From the NCBI GenBank assembly GCA_002377245.1, contig DFPL01000123.1, positions 1 to 14,086 of the forward strand: DNA of 14,086 nt, in the 5' to 3' direction. Shown here in pieces: positions 7,167-14,063 of this stretch. This stretch comes from Enterobacteriaceae bacterium UBA3516 (GTDB lineage: Bacteria > Pseudomonadota > Gammaproteobacteria > Enterobacterales > Enterobacteriaceae). How positions within the stretch are numbered: position 1 is the first letter of the stretch; each line of letters opens with the position of its first letter. The position numbers and the translations under genes are program-made. The notes beneath the pieces were generated by a model, which worked only from the letters and a program-made list of their open reading frames with translations, was not told the DNA's origin and made no database searches.

Positions 7167-7634
7167 TTACTTGCGCAGCAATTTTTGCAGCCGTTTCTTT
7201 TGCCAGTCGGCAATCCGCGTGGCAAAGATAAAAATACGCAGCCCACGCAGCAGAATCAGCGCGCCCCAGATGGCGGCGACCCACAGTGACCAGTCGCTTT
7301 GTGGTGAGGTGGTGCGATTGAGCAAATACAGCAATGCGCAGACAATCACTGCTGTCAGCAGGCTGCGCCAGAAGCGACTCTCAGCGTTAACCTTCTCTCG
7401 TGCGGCAATAATGCGCTGATCCACGGCCTCGTCAGATTCACTGTCACCGTTTCCGGAAAGCTCTGTGACGCTCACCTCAAACACCGCGGCTAACGCACTC
7501 AGCGTTTCCAGACTGGGCTGTTCCTGATTCTCAATGCGTTGCACCGTGCGAACGCTGATAGCGGCCATTTCGGCAAGTTGCTCCTGTGACCAGGCGCGGG
7601 CAAGGCGGTAGGCTTTAACTCTGTTGGTACTCAT
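7167..7634 (-). CDS. XRE-family regulator with two C-terminal membrane helices
   Basis: This 155-residue protein is a predicted membrane-tethered DNA-binding regulator. Residues about 5-58 form an XRE/Cro-type helix-turn-helix: 'RLARAWSQEQLAEMAAISVRTVQRIENQEQPSLETLSALAAVFEV' contains the recognition helix SVRTVQRIE. A charged linker (62-87) leads to two hydrophobic helices, about 89-106 (WRSLLTAVIVCALLYLLN) and 115-138 (WSLWVAAIWGALILLRGLRIFIFA), like the 2TM domain found after HTH domains in many bacteria. The basic tail (KKRLQKLLRK) would lie in the cytoplasm. It is transcribed towards the acetyltransferase. A TATGAT -10 (7659-7664) and a phased repeat array (7694-7737) lie upstream and probably mediate autoregulation. 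The signal sensed and the target genes are unknown. Confidence 0.88.
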   Translation of the reverse strand: MSTNRVKAYRLARAWSQEQLAEMAAISVRTVQRIENQEQPSLETLSALAAVFEVSVTELSGNGDSESDEAVDQRIIAAREKVNAESRFWRSLLTAVIVCALLYLLNRTTSPQSDWSLWVAAIWGALILLRGLRIFIFATRIADWQKKRLQKLLRK

Positions 7635-7658
7635 GTTGGTCTCTCCGTTTTGAACAGG

Positions 7659-7664
7659 ATCATA
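7659..7664 (-). promoter_or_regulatory. -10 element (TATGAT) of the XRE-2TM gene
   Basis: On the minus strand TATGAT lies 25 bp before the ATG. No good -35 is present at 16-18 bp (the best is CTGTTT at 17 bp). A strong -10 with a poor -35 is typical of promoters that need an activator. Confidence 0.45.
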
Positions 7665-7693
7665 GCGTCGCTCAAATCGTGAAACAGCAACAC

Positions 7694-7737
7694 GACACGG
7701 ACCCGACAGCAGGCTGACACGGACCTGACAGCGCGAC
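7694..7737 (-). repeat. four 11-bp phased repeats, likely operator of the XRE-2TM regulator
   Basis: Read on the plus strand, four units of exactly 11 bp start with GACA: GACACGGACCC (7694), GACAGCAGGCT (7705), GACACGGACCT (7716) and GACAGCGCGAC (7727). Units 1 and 3 differ at one base, giving a 17-bp near-perfect direct repeat at 22-bp spacing. A weaker fifth unit (AACAG) is in phase at 7683. One unit per helical turn places all sites on one face of the DNA. The array lies at about -42 to -85 of the predicted promoter, the place expected for activator sites. The binding protein is inferred to be the adjacent regulator. Confidence 0.7.
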
Positions 7738-7755
7738 TGGCGCGGCTAAGCGCCA
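7738..7755. repeat. small inverted repeat between the unknown gene and the operator array
   Basis: TGGCGC (7738-7743) and GCGCCA (7750-7755) form a perfect 6-bp stem with a 6-nt loop. No T-run follows on either strand, so it is not a standard terminator, although it lies downstream of the minus-strand gene ending at 7800. Confidence 0.4.
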
Positions 7756-7799
7756 GAATGGGCCTGCACAAAATGACCGTCTCCCTGCGACCAATAACG

Positions 7800-8129
7800 T
7801 TACTGCTCGTCAGCCTCCAGCGTACCGCCAAACAGACGCAGGGTGTTGAGATCGTCAATAGAATAACGTTTTGAAACCCGTTGTCTGGCAAACTCCTCCA
7901 CCCCAAAGGCTTCATGATTAATACCATTGATGGGCGTGATGCTGCCATTAAAAAGCTCAACCTGATAGTTAGGTCTCACACCCGTCCCGGATAAACCAAT
8001 ACGCAGGAAAATTTTCTTATCATCTTCCGGCTGTTTTTTCACTTTCGCCAGCATGCGTGCTGCACTTTTCATCTTTTCAAAATGATCTAATGGAATATCA
8101 CGAAAATTGCCGTCCCAGTCTTTGCGCAC
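7800..8129 (-). CDS. hypothetical protein, 109 residues, unrecognised
   Basis: I do not recognise this family. The start is GTG at 8129, with GAGG 8 nt upstream and a stop further upstream in frame that limits alternatives. The protein is soluble and charged, without signal peptide or membrane helix. The N-terminal half has a basic helix (DHFEKMKSAARMLAKVKKQ, about 15-33), then a beta-rich middle (KIFLRIGLSGTGVRPNYQVELFNGSITPING), then a mixed C-terminal part (VEEFARQRVSKRYSIDDLNTLRLFGGTLEADEQ). It follows another unrecognised gene at 67 bp on the same strand and is probably co-transcribed from the promoter at 8773-8800. The pair has A+T-richer flanks than its neighbours, which suggests acquired DNA. 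Function is unknown; a regulatory or partner role for the upstream gene product is a guess. Confidence 0.65.
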   Translation of the reverse strand: MRKDWDGNFRDIPLDHFEKMKSAARMLAKVKKQPEDDKKIFLRIGLSGTGVRPNYQVELFNGSITPINGINHEAFGVEEFARQRVSKRYSIDDLNTLRLFGGTLEADEQ

Positions 8130-8196
8130 TCTCTCTTCCTCTTTTTATTTTTACTATCAGTTAATTAATCTGTTAATGGCTACTGGTGCCGACGTG

Positions 8197-8739
8197 CTAG
8201 GCCCGGATAATAATTTCGATACACTCTTCGGAGACTTCATATTTTTGGGCCAGCAGCTTTTTTGCCTGCTGGATGGTAATGCCGCTCAGGTCGGGTTCTG
8301 ACGCTGGCGCTTCGACAACGTTGGGCGGTGCAATTTCAACCGCAGGCATCTTATTGAAAGTCAGCTTGTCTTCTTGAATACCCAACGCTTTTAAAGAGGA
8401 GTAGGCCACCGGGTTTCTGGCGCCATCCCACATATCGGGAATGGCAACACGGGCATATTCACTGACCTGAATAAGCCACTTCTTCGGGCGCGTACCGTCC
8501 CAGGTTGGGGAAGGAACGATGTCAGCGATTTTGCCAATGAAGAAGGCATTTTTATGCGGGTCGGAGGCATCCCCCCAGTCATTATGCTGGTTATCCGCAG
8601 GGTCCCGATTCTGAACGCAGACCACGTACTTACACCCTCTCGCACGCTTTTCGCTGAGTACCCAGGCTTGAGACCCCCCCTCTTTGAGCATTCTTTCAAA
8701 ACCCCGGGCGGTATACACAACGATGGCTGAATCTGTCAT
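8197..8739 (-). CDS. hypothetical protein with possible PUA/EVE-like domain and C-terminal mini-domain
   Basis: This is a 180-residue soluble protein that I cannot assign with certainty. Residues about 5-121 have a strand/helix order reminiscent of PUA-like folds such as EVE or ASCH: AIVVYT (5-10), AWVLSEKRARGCKYVVCVQNR (25-45), FFIGKIADIV (67-76), KKWLIQVSEYARV (86-98) and the ending MWDGARNPVAYSSLKALGI (103-121), in which W--G-RNPV-Y stands out. A Pro/Ala/Glu-rich linker (131-151) leads to ITIQQAKKLLAQKYEVSEECIEIIIRA (154-180). That tail resembles a short module I have seen at the end of unrelated bacterial proteins, with the pattern TI-EAK--LA--F-V----IEI-I-G. The start is supported by GAGG 7 nt upstream and by a strong promoter 35-60 bp before it. 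EVE domains bind modified bases and often occur in defence systems, but that link is inference here. Confidence 0.7.
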   Translation of the reverse strand: MTDSAIVVYTARGFERMLKEGGSQAWVLSEKRARGCKYVVCVQNRDPADNQHNDWGDASDPHKNAFFIGKIADIVPSPTWDGTRPKKWLIQVSEYARVAIPDMWDGARNPVAYSSLKALGIQEDKLTFNKMPAVEIAPPNVVEAPASEPDLSGITIQQAKKLLAQKYEVSEECIEIIIRA

Positions 8740-8772
8740 TTCATCCTCACGATTTATTAAAAGTATGGTGAA

Positions 8773-8800
8773 AGTATATAAACCGAAAATAGAATGTCAA
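8773..8800 (-). promoter_or_regulatory. near-consensus sigma-70 promoter for the two unknown genes
   Basis: On the minus strand TTGACA (8795-8800) is a perfect -35, and TATACT (8773-8778) differs from the ideal -10 at one base; the spacer is 16 bp. Transcription should start near 8766, giving a leader of about 27 nt. The elements aaagtat (8759, 8771) and aaaagtatt (8812) recur around it and could be a binding site, but they may just be A+T-rich sequence. Confidence 0.75.
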
Positions 8801-8959
8801 TAACATCTATAAAAAGTATTAAAATCTATCCTGACTATCCTTCAGGCCTGGATGACGAGCGCTGCGCAGAGAGATTGGGAGGCTATTTCCCTGGCCTTGC
8901 TACACCCTGCCGTAAGTGTTAAAAGGTGCGGCTTCATGACAACAAGAAAGGGGAAAGAC

Positions 8960-10348
8960 GTGAAAAACGCGTCAATGGCATCTGAGCACTCCGCAGATGC
9001 CGCGTCGGAAACAGGGCCGACGCTGCAACGAGGACTTAAAAACCGCCACATTCAATTAATCGCCCTTGGCGGCGCGATTGGCACCGGATTGTTTCTCGGC
9101 ATTGGTCCGGCAATCCAGATGGCGGGGCCAGCGGTGCTGCTGGGCTACGGTGTCGCAGGCATTATTGCCTTCTTAATTATGCGTCAGCTCGGTGAGATGG
9201 TCGTCGAAGAGCCGGTGTCCGGGTCGTTTGCCCACTTCGCCTTTAAATACTGGGGGCCGTTTGCCGGATTCCTCTCTGGCTGGAACTACTGGGCCATGTT
9301 TGTGCTGGTGGGGATGGCGGAGCTGACCGCTGCCGGGATTTATATGCAGTACTGGTTCCCGGACGTGCCGACGTGGATTTGGGCCGCAACCTTCTTCATT
9401 ATCATCAATGCCGTGAATCTGGTGAACGTGCGCCTGTACGGAGAAACCGAATTCTGGTTTGCGCTGATCAAAGTCCTCGCCATTATCGGTATGATCGGCT
9501 TTGGCCTGTGGATGCTGTTTAGCGGCAACGGCGGGGAGAAAGCCAGCGTCGAGAACCTCTGGCGTTTTGATGGTTTCTTTGCCACCGGCTGGAACGGGCT
9601 GGTGCTGTCGCTGGCGGTAATCATGTTCTCCTTTGGCGGACTGGAGCTTATCGGGATTACTGCAGCCGAAGCCAGCGATCCGCATAAATCAATTCCGAAA
9701 GCGGTTAACCAGGTGGTTTATCGCATTCTCCTCTTTTATATCGGTTCGCTGGTGGTGCTGCTGACGCTCTACCCGTGGGTTGATATCAAGGCCGACAGCA
9801 GCCCGTTTGTGATGATTTTCCACGATCTGAACAGCAACCTGGTGGCATCGGCGCTGAACTTTGTCATTCTGGTGGCGTCATTGTCGGTCTACAACAGTGG
9901 TGTTTACTCCAACAGCCGCATGCTGTTTGGCCTGTCAGTGCAGGGGAATGCGCCCGCATTTTTAACCCGCGTCAGCCGTCGCGGTGTGCCGGTGAATTCG
10001 TTGTTCCTCTCCGGGGCAATCACGTCTCTGGTGGTGCTGGTGAACTATCTGCTGCCTAAAGAGGCCTTTGGTCTGCTGATGGCGCTGGTGGTCGCAACAC
10101 TGCTGCTGAACTGGATCATGATCTCGCTGGCGCACCTGAAATTCCGTGCCGCGATGCGTCGTAAAGGCCGTGATACGCTCTTCAAGGCGCTGCTTTACCC
10201 GGCGGGCAACTACCTGTGCATCGCTTTTATGCTGATGATCCTGGCGCTGATGTGCACCATGGACGGTATGCGTACCTCGGCCATTCTGCTGCCGGTGTGG
10301 ATCGTGTTCCTGTTTATTGCGTTCACCCTCTCTCGTCGTAAAGCGTAA
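8960..10348 (+). CDS. pheP: phenylalanine permease PheP (GTG start)
   Basis: This inner-membrane proton symporter takes up L-phenylalanine. It belongs to the amino acid transporter family of the APC superfamily with 12 membrane helices. It matches E. coli PheP almost throughout as I recall it: 'RHIQLIALGGAIGTGLFLG' with the unwound substrate-binding segment GAIGTGLF in helix 1, 'GEMVVEEPVSGSFAHFA', 'FSFGGLELIGITAAEA' in helix 6, and 'SLSVYNSGVYSNSRMLFGL'. I place the start at GTG 8960 (462 residues) because the sequence from there, VKNASMASE, aligns with the E. coli N-terminus MKNASTVSE, and AGGGG lies 6 nt upstream. In-frame ATGs at 8852 and 8938 would add residues not found in the family. 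It is read divergently from the unknown gene pair, with about 220 bp between. I saw no clear TyrR box there. The gene is intact. Confidence 0.96.
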   Translation: MKNASMASEHSADAASETGPTLQRGLKNRHIQLIALGGAIGTGLFLGIGPAIQMAGPAVLLGYGVAGIIAFLIMRQLGEMVVEEPVSGSFAHFAFKYWGPFAGFLSGWNYWAMFVLVGMAELTAAGIYMQYWFPDVPTWIWAATFFIIINAVNLVNVRLYGETEFWFALIKVLAIIGMIGFGLWMLFSGNGGEKASVENLWRFDGFFATGWNGLVLSLAVIMFSFGGLELIGITAAEASDPHKSIPKAVNQVVYRILLFYIGSLVVLLTLYPWVDIKADSSPFVMIFHDLNSNLVASALNFVILVASLSVYNSGVYSNSRMLFGLSVQGNAPAFLTRVSRRGVPVNSLFLSGAITSLVVLVNYLLPKEAFGLLMALVVATLLLNWIMISLAHLKFRAAMRRKGRDTLFKALLYPAGNYLCIAFMLMILALMCTMDGMRTSAILLPVWIVFLFIAFTLSRRKA

Positions 10349-10361
10349 CGCGCTGACCTTG

Positions 10362-10385
10362 CGTCCCGCTGGTTCCGGCGGGACG
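10362..10385 (+). terminator. hairpin after pheP, probable weak terminator
   Basis: cgtcccgc (10362-10369) pairs perfectly with gcgggacg (10378-10385) around an 8-nt loop, 14 bp after the pheP stop. No T-run follows, so it would end transcription only with help or act as a 3' stabiliser. Confidence 0.5.
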
Positions 10386-10452
10386 GTGTTCCAGTAAAAA
10401 TTTATCGTGACCGATCTCCCACTCTTATTTCATCAAACAGGAAAATTATTTT

Positions 10453-10495
10453 GTAATCGATTACTTTTCATTTGAGTTCATTTGTAATCGATTAC
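10453..10495 (+). promoter_or_regulatory. tandem LacI-family operators before the sugar operon
   Basis: The perfect palindrome GTAATCGATTAC occurs at 10453-10464 and again at 10484-10495, both in the context TTTGTAATCGATTACTTTT. The central CG step and AA/TT flanks are typical of LacI/GalR-family sites. Centres are 31 bp apart, close to three helical turns, so two dimers would sit on the same face or form a short loop. The second copy ends 22 bp before the ATG of the transporter, so the pair should block the promoter. The best -35/-10 guess (TTGAGT 10472, TACTTT 10493) is poor. The repressor gene is not in the window. Confidence 0.85.
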
Positions 10496-10517
10496 TTTTT
10501 AAGGGTGAGGCAAAAAA

Positions 10518-11756
10518 ATGGTGTCAACAACCGAAAGTAGTGGAAACAGAGTAGTGCACCGGCTGCTGGTCCCCCGGCTGTCGTTGATGATGTTTTTACA
10601 GTTCTTTATCTGGGGAAGCTGGTCGGTCACCTTAGGTCTGGTGATGACGCAACACAACATGTCGCTGTTAATTGGTGATGCCTTCTCAGCGGGGCCTATC
10701 GCCTCGATTCTGTCGCCGTTCGTCCTCGGGATGCTGGTGGATCGCTTCTTTGCTTCGCAAAAAGTGATGGCAGTGATGCATCTGACGGGGGCGGCAATCC
10801 TGCTGTTTGTGCCTCAGGCGCTGGTGGCGGAAAACGGCTCGCTGCTGATTGCACTGCTGTTCGGCTACACGCTGTGCTACATGCCTACGCTGGCGCTGAC
10901 CAACAACATTGCGTTCCATAGCTTATCGAATATCGACAAAACCTTCCCGGTGGTGCGCGTGTTTGGCACCATCGGCTGGATTGTGGCAGGCATCTTTATT
11001 GGGGTCACCGGGATCGCGTCCAGCGTCACCATCTTCCAGGTGGCGGCGGCGTGTTCCGTCCTGCTGGCGATCTACAGCCTGACGCTGCCTCATACGCCAG
11101 CCCCGGCCAAAGGGCAGCCGGTGGCGTTGCGCGACCTGTTCTGTGCCGACGCCTTTGCACTGCTGAAAACCCGCCACTTCTTCGTCTTCTCGCTGTGCGC
11201 CATGTTGATTTCGGTGCCGCTGGGCACCTATTACGCTTACACCGCTTCTTACCTTGCGGATGCCGGCGTCGCCGATGTCAGTACCGCCATGTCGTTTGGT
11301 CAGATGTCTGAAATCTTCTTTATGCTGGTCATTCCGCTGCTGTTCCGCCGTCTGGGCGTGAAGTACATGCTGCTTATCGGCATGCTCGCCTGGTTTGTGC
11401 GTTATGCCTTCTTTGCCCTCGGCGTCAGTGAAGAGGGGCGCTTCCTGCTCTATCTCGGCATTTTGCTGCACGGCGTCTGCTACGACTTCTTCTTCGTGGT
11501 GGGCTTTATCTACACCGATCGCGTGGCCGGGGAAAAAGTTAAAGGCCAGGCGCAGAGCATGATTGTGATGTTTACCTACGGTATCGGCATGCTGCTGGGC
11601 TCGCAGATTTCCGGCGCGCTCTACAACCGCATCGTGGCGGGTCAGGCTGTCCCGCAGGCGTGGGTCACCTTCTGGTGGATACCGGCCGTCGCGGCTGCCG
11701 TTATCGCACTGATTTTCCTTTTCTCGTTCAAATATAACGACCGCGAGCACGCATAG
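10518..11756 (+). CDS. MFS transporter, nucleoside:H+ symporter (NHS) family
   Basis: This 412-residue inner-membrane transporter has about 12 helices. The start region 'LSLMMFLQFFIWGSWSVTLG' (21-40) is the hallmark of the NHS family, represented by E. coli NupG, XapB and YegT. The loop motif 'GMLVDRFFASQKVM' matches the MFS helix 2-3 motif, and 'FPVVRVFGTIGWIVAG' is also typical. A good ribosome site (GGGTGAGG, 7 nt from ATG) precedes the start. Despite the family name, members of this branch next to sugar enzymes probably carry other solutes, and the gene order here argues for a sugar, glycoside or polyol. It is the first gene of a LacI-controlled operon, and its stop lies 14 bp before the next start. 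The substrate is inferred from context only. Confidence 0.88.
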   Translation: MVSTTESSGNRVVHRLLVPRLSLMMFLQFFIWGSWSVTLGLVMTQHNMSLLIGDAFSAGPIASILSPFVLGMLVDRFFASQKVMAVMHLTGAAILLFVPQALVAENGSLLIALLFGYTLCYMPTLALTNNIAFHSLSNIDKTFPVVRVFGTIGWIVAGIFIGVTGIASSVTIFQVAAACSVLLAIYSLTLPHTPAPAKGQPVALRDLFCADAFALLKTRHFFVFSLCAMLISVPLGTYYAYTASYLADAGVADVSTAMSFGQMSEIFFMLVIPLLFRRLGVKYMLLIGMLAWFVRYAFFALGVSEEGRFLLYLGILLHGVCYDFFFVVGFIYTDRVAGEKVKGQAQSMIVMFTYGIGMLLGSQISGALYNRIVAGQAVPQAWVTFWWIPAVAAAVIALIFLFSFKYNDREHA

Positions 11757-11770
11757 TGTTGGGAGATGTG

Positions 11771-12835
11771 ATGAAAACCATTCAGGGGCCGGGTATTTTC
11801 CTGGCGCAATTTATCAGTGGGCAACCACCGTTCAACTCGCTGGCCGGGCTGGCGGGTTGGGCATCCGGGCTGGGGTATAAAGCACTGCAAATTCCCTGTA
11901 ATCATCCGGCAATTTTTGATGTTGCGCGCGCCGCGCAAAGCCAGACCTATTGCGATGAAGTGACGGGGCTGTTGGCAGAACATGGACTGGTGATAAGCGA
12001 ACTCTCTACCCATCTGGAAGGGCAGCTGATTGCAGCACACCCCGCTTATGATGCGGCCTTTGATGGCTTTGCCCCTGAGGCGCTGCGCGGTAACCCGGCG
12101 GCGCGACAGGCGTGGGCAGTGGAGAAAGTCATGCAGGCCGCGGTGGCATCAAAAAACCTCGGCCTGAAGGCGCACGCGACCTTCTCCGGGGCGCTGGCCT
12201 GGCCCTATCTTTACCCGTGGCCGCCGCATAATGCGCTGTTGCTTGAAGAGGCTTTTGACGAGCTGGCCCGCCGCTGGCTGCCGGTGCTTAACCACTTTGA
12301 CGAGCAAGGCGTGGATCTCTGCTTTGAGATTCACCCAGGTGAAGACCTGCATGACGGCGTTACCTTCGAGCGTTTCCTGGCGAAGGTCGACCACCATCCA
12401 CGCTGCAACATTCTCTATGACCCCAGCCATCTGCATTTGCAGCAGCTTGATTATCTGGCGTTTATTGACATCTATCATTCACGCATTAAAGCGTTCCACG
12501 TCAAAGATGCGGAGTACCGGGCGAACGGGCGCAGCGGTGTCTACGGCGGTTATCAGAACTGGGGCGACAGGCCGGGGCGTTTTCGTTCACCGGGAGACGG
12601 GCAGATCGATTTTGGCGCCGTGTTCAGCAAGCTCACCCAGTACGGCTTCGAAGGCTGGGCAGTGCTGGAGTGGGAGTGCTGCCTGAAATCAAGTGAAGAA
12701 GGGGCGCGCGAGGGCAGTGAATTTATTCGCCGCCACATTATTCCGGTTTCAGAGCATGCGTTTGACGATTTTGCTGCCGGTGCGGAAGACAGGGCGAGCG
12801 TGCGCAGGATGTTAGGTTTGGGAGAGGATGCATGA
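11771..12835 (+). CDS. sugar isomerase/epimerase, xylose-isomerase-like TIM barrel
   Basis: This 354-residue cytoplasmic enzyme belongs to the AP-endonuclease-2/xylose-isomerase-like barrel group, which uses a divalent metal for isomerisation, epimerisation or retro-aldol-type chemistry on sugars. Expected metal ligands are in place: Glu186 (CFEIHPGED), Asp217 in YDPSHL with His220 nearby, His243 (KAFHVKDAE) and Glu300 (WAVLEWEC). The N-terminal strand GPGIFLAQF and the 'GYKALQIP' motif are typical. I chose ATG 11771 because GGGAG sits 5 nt upstream; the alternative GTG at 11756 overlaps the previous stop and lacks a ribosome site. The stop overlaps the next start in an ATGA, indicating translational coupling. 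Similar enzymes include E. coli YcjR, a 3-keto-hexoside epimerase, so a keto-sugar substrate is plausible but not proven. Confidence 0.88.
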   Translation: MKTIQGPGIFLAQFISGQPPFNSLAGLAGWASGLGYKALQIPCNHPAIFDVARAAQSQTYCDEVTGLLAEHGLVISELSTHLEGQLIAAHPAYDAAFDGFAPEALRGNPAARQAWAVEKVMQAAVASKNLGLKAHATFSGALAWPYLYPWPPHNALLLEEAFDELARRWLPVLNHFDEQGVDLCFEIHPGEDLHDGVTFERFLAKVDHHPRCNILYDPSHLHLQQLDYLAFIDIYHSRIKAFHVKDAEYRANGRSGVYGGYQNWGDRPGRFRSPGDGQIDFGAVFSKLTQYGFEGWAVLEWECCLKSSEEGAREGSEFIRRHIIPVSEHAFDDFAAGAEDRASVRRMLGLGEDA

Positions 12836-13980
12836 TTCAGGTTGGGATTGTTGGCACCGGGTTTATTGGCCCGGCGCATATTGAGGCCCTGCGTCGGCTG
12901 GGGTTTGTTGAGGTGGTGGCACTGTGCGATGCGTCGCTGGCCGATGCCACGCAAAAAGCGCGTGCGCTGGGGGTGCCACATGCCTACGGCAGCGTGGATG
13001 AGCTTCTAGCCCATCCAGGGTTGCAGGTGGTGCATAACTGCACCCCTAACCACTTACATGCGGCGATTAACCGCCAGATTCTGCGTGCCGGTAAACACGT
13101 GTTTTCTGAAAAACCGCTGTGCATGACCTCAGACGAGGCCCGCGAACTGGTCGCACTGGCAGAAGAGGTAGGCGTGGTGCATGGCGTCAGCTTTGTCTAT
13201 CGCCAGTTTGCGATGGTGCAGCAGGCCGCAAGCATGAACCGCAGCGGGAAAGTGGGGCGGCTGTTCTCTGTTTATGGCAGCTATTTGCAGGACTGGATGC
13301 AGCTTGAAACCGACTACAACTGGCGCGTGGATGCGGCCGTGGGGGGCGCATCCAGAGCCGTGGGGGACATCGGTTCCCACTGGTGCGATACCCTGCAATT
13401 TGTCACCGGGAAACGCATTACCCAGGTGATGGCGGATTTATCAATCGTCTGGCCGACCCGCAAGGTCAGCCCGTCTGCCGCCACGTTTTCCTCAGCCAGC
13501 GCGAGTGAGGCCCGCGAAGACCGACCGGTCACGACCGAAGATGCGGCCTCAGTGTTAATTCGTTTTGAGGATGGCAGTAAAGGCTGTTTCAGCGTTTCGC
13601 AGGTGAGCGCAGGGCGTAAAAACCGCCTCAGTTTTGAGATAAATGGTAGTGAGTGCTCACTGGGTTGGGATCAGGAGATACCTCAGCAGCTGTGGATTGG
13701 GCATCGTCAGCAGCCGAACCAAACTCTCACCGATGACCCTGGCCTGATGTCTTCGGATGTCGCCGCCAGCGCCCACTTCCCCGGCGGTCATATCGAAGGC
13801 TGGCCGGACGCTTTCAAGAATATGATGCTTAATTTCTATTCAGCAGTAAAAGTCGGGAAGATGCCTGCGCGTGAGGAGGCCAAATTTGCCTCATTCCACG
13901 ACGGCGCAAACGTGATGTTCATTATTGATGCGATTTTGCAGAGTCACGCTCAGCAAAAATGGGTAACGGTGGAATATTGA
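12832..13980 (+). CDS. Gfo/Idh/MocA-family NAD(P)-dependent oxidoreductase
   Basis: This 382-residue cytoplasmic dehydrogenase is related to glucose-fructose oxidoreductase, inositol dehydrogenase and the glycoside 3-dehydrogenases. The N-terminal Rossmann fold shows VGIVGTGFIGPAH (4-16) for the dinucleotide, NCTPNHLHA at the end of the fold, and the family signature HVFSEKPL with Lys94. The C-terminal catalytic helix carries Asp179 and His183 (GDIGSHWCD), the usual DxxxH pair. An insert rich in Ser/Ala (about 215-230) breaks the beta-sheet domain, as in larger members of the family. Translation starts in the ATGA overlap with the isomerase gene. Together with the isomerase and transporter it probably oxidises an imported sugar or glycoside, perhaps at C3, before or after epimerisation. 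The protein is intact and ends 106 bp before the window edge. Confidence 0.92.
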   Translation: MIQVGIVGTGFIGPAHIEALRRLGFVEVVALCDASLADATQKARALGVPHAYGSVDELLAHPGLQVVHNCTPNHLHAAINRQILRAGKHVFSEKPLCMTSDEARELVALAEEVGVVHGVSFVYRQFAMVQQAASMNRSGKVGRLFSVYGSYLQDWMQLETDYNWRVDAAVGGASRAVGDIGSHWCDTLQFVTGKRITQVMADLSIVWPTRKVSPSAATFSSASASEAREDRPVTTEDAASVLIRFEDGSKGCFSVSQVSAGRKNRLSFEINGSECSLGWDQEIPQQLWIGHRQQPNQTLTDDPGLMSSDVAASAHFPGGHIEGWPDAFKNMMLNFYSAVKVGKMPAREEAKFASFHDGANVMFIIDAILQSHAQQKWVTVEY

Positions 13981-14010
13981 GATGGATGTGCCTGCGAGCA
14001 CATTCCACCC

Positions 14011-14030
14011 CTCGCCCCTGCGGGGCTGAG
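14011..14030 (+). terminator. GC-rich hairpin after the sugar operon
   Basis: gcccc (14014-14018) pairs with ggggc (14022-14026) around tgc, and ctc/gag flanks extend the stem with one bulged T. It lies 31 bp after the oxidoreductase stop. No T-run follows, so it may be part of the repeat element that continues to the window edge. Confidence 0.4.
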
Positions 14031-14063
14031 GGATGCCCACAAAAATTGCGAGCCGGCCTGGTC

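Noticed and set aside
8852..8959. Upstream in-frame ATG starts for pheP (8852 and 8938)
   Set aside because: The added residues have no counterpart in PheP; the sequence from GTG 8960 aligns with the known N-terminus and has the best ribosome site.
10453..10495. The repeated GTAATCGATTAC as attachment sites or transposon ends
   Set aside because: The copies are only 31 bp apart, enclose no gene, are themselves palindromic and lie at a promoter; they are operators.
10923..11750. A 275-codon open frame on the minus strand opposite the MFS transporter
   Set aside because: The His/Glu/Arg/Gln-rich sequence is the usual antisense image of a hydrophobic membrane protein in GC-rich DNA; the plus strand carries a complete transporter.
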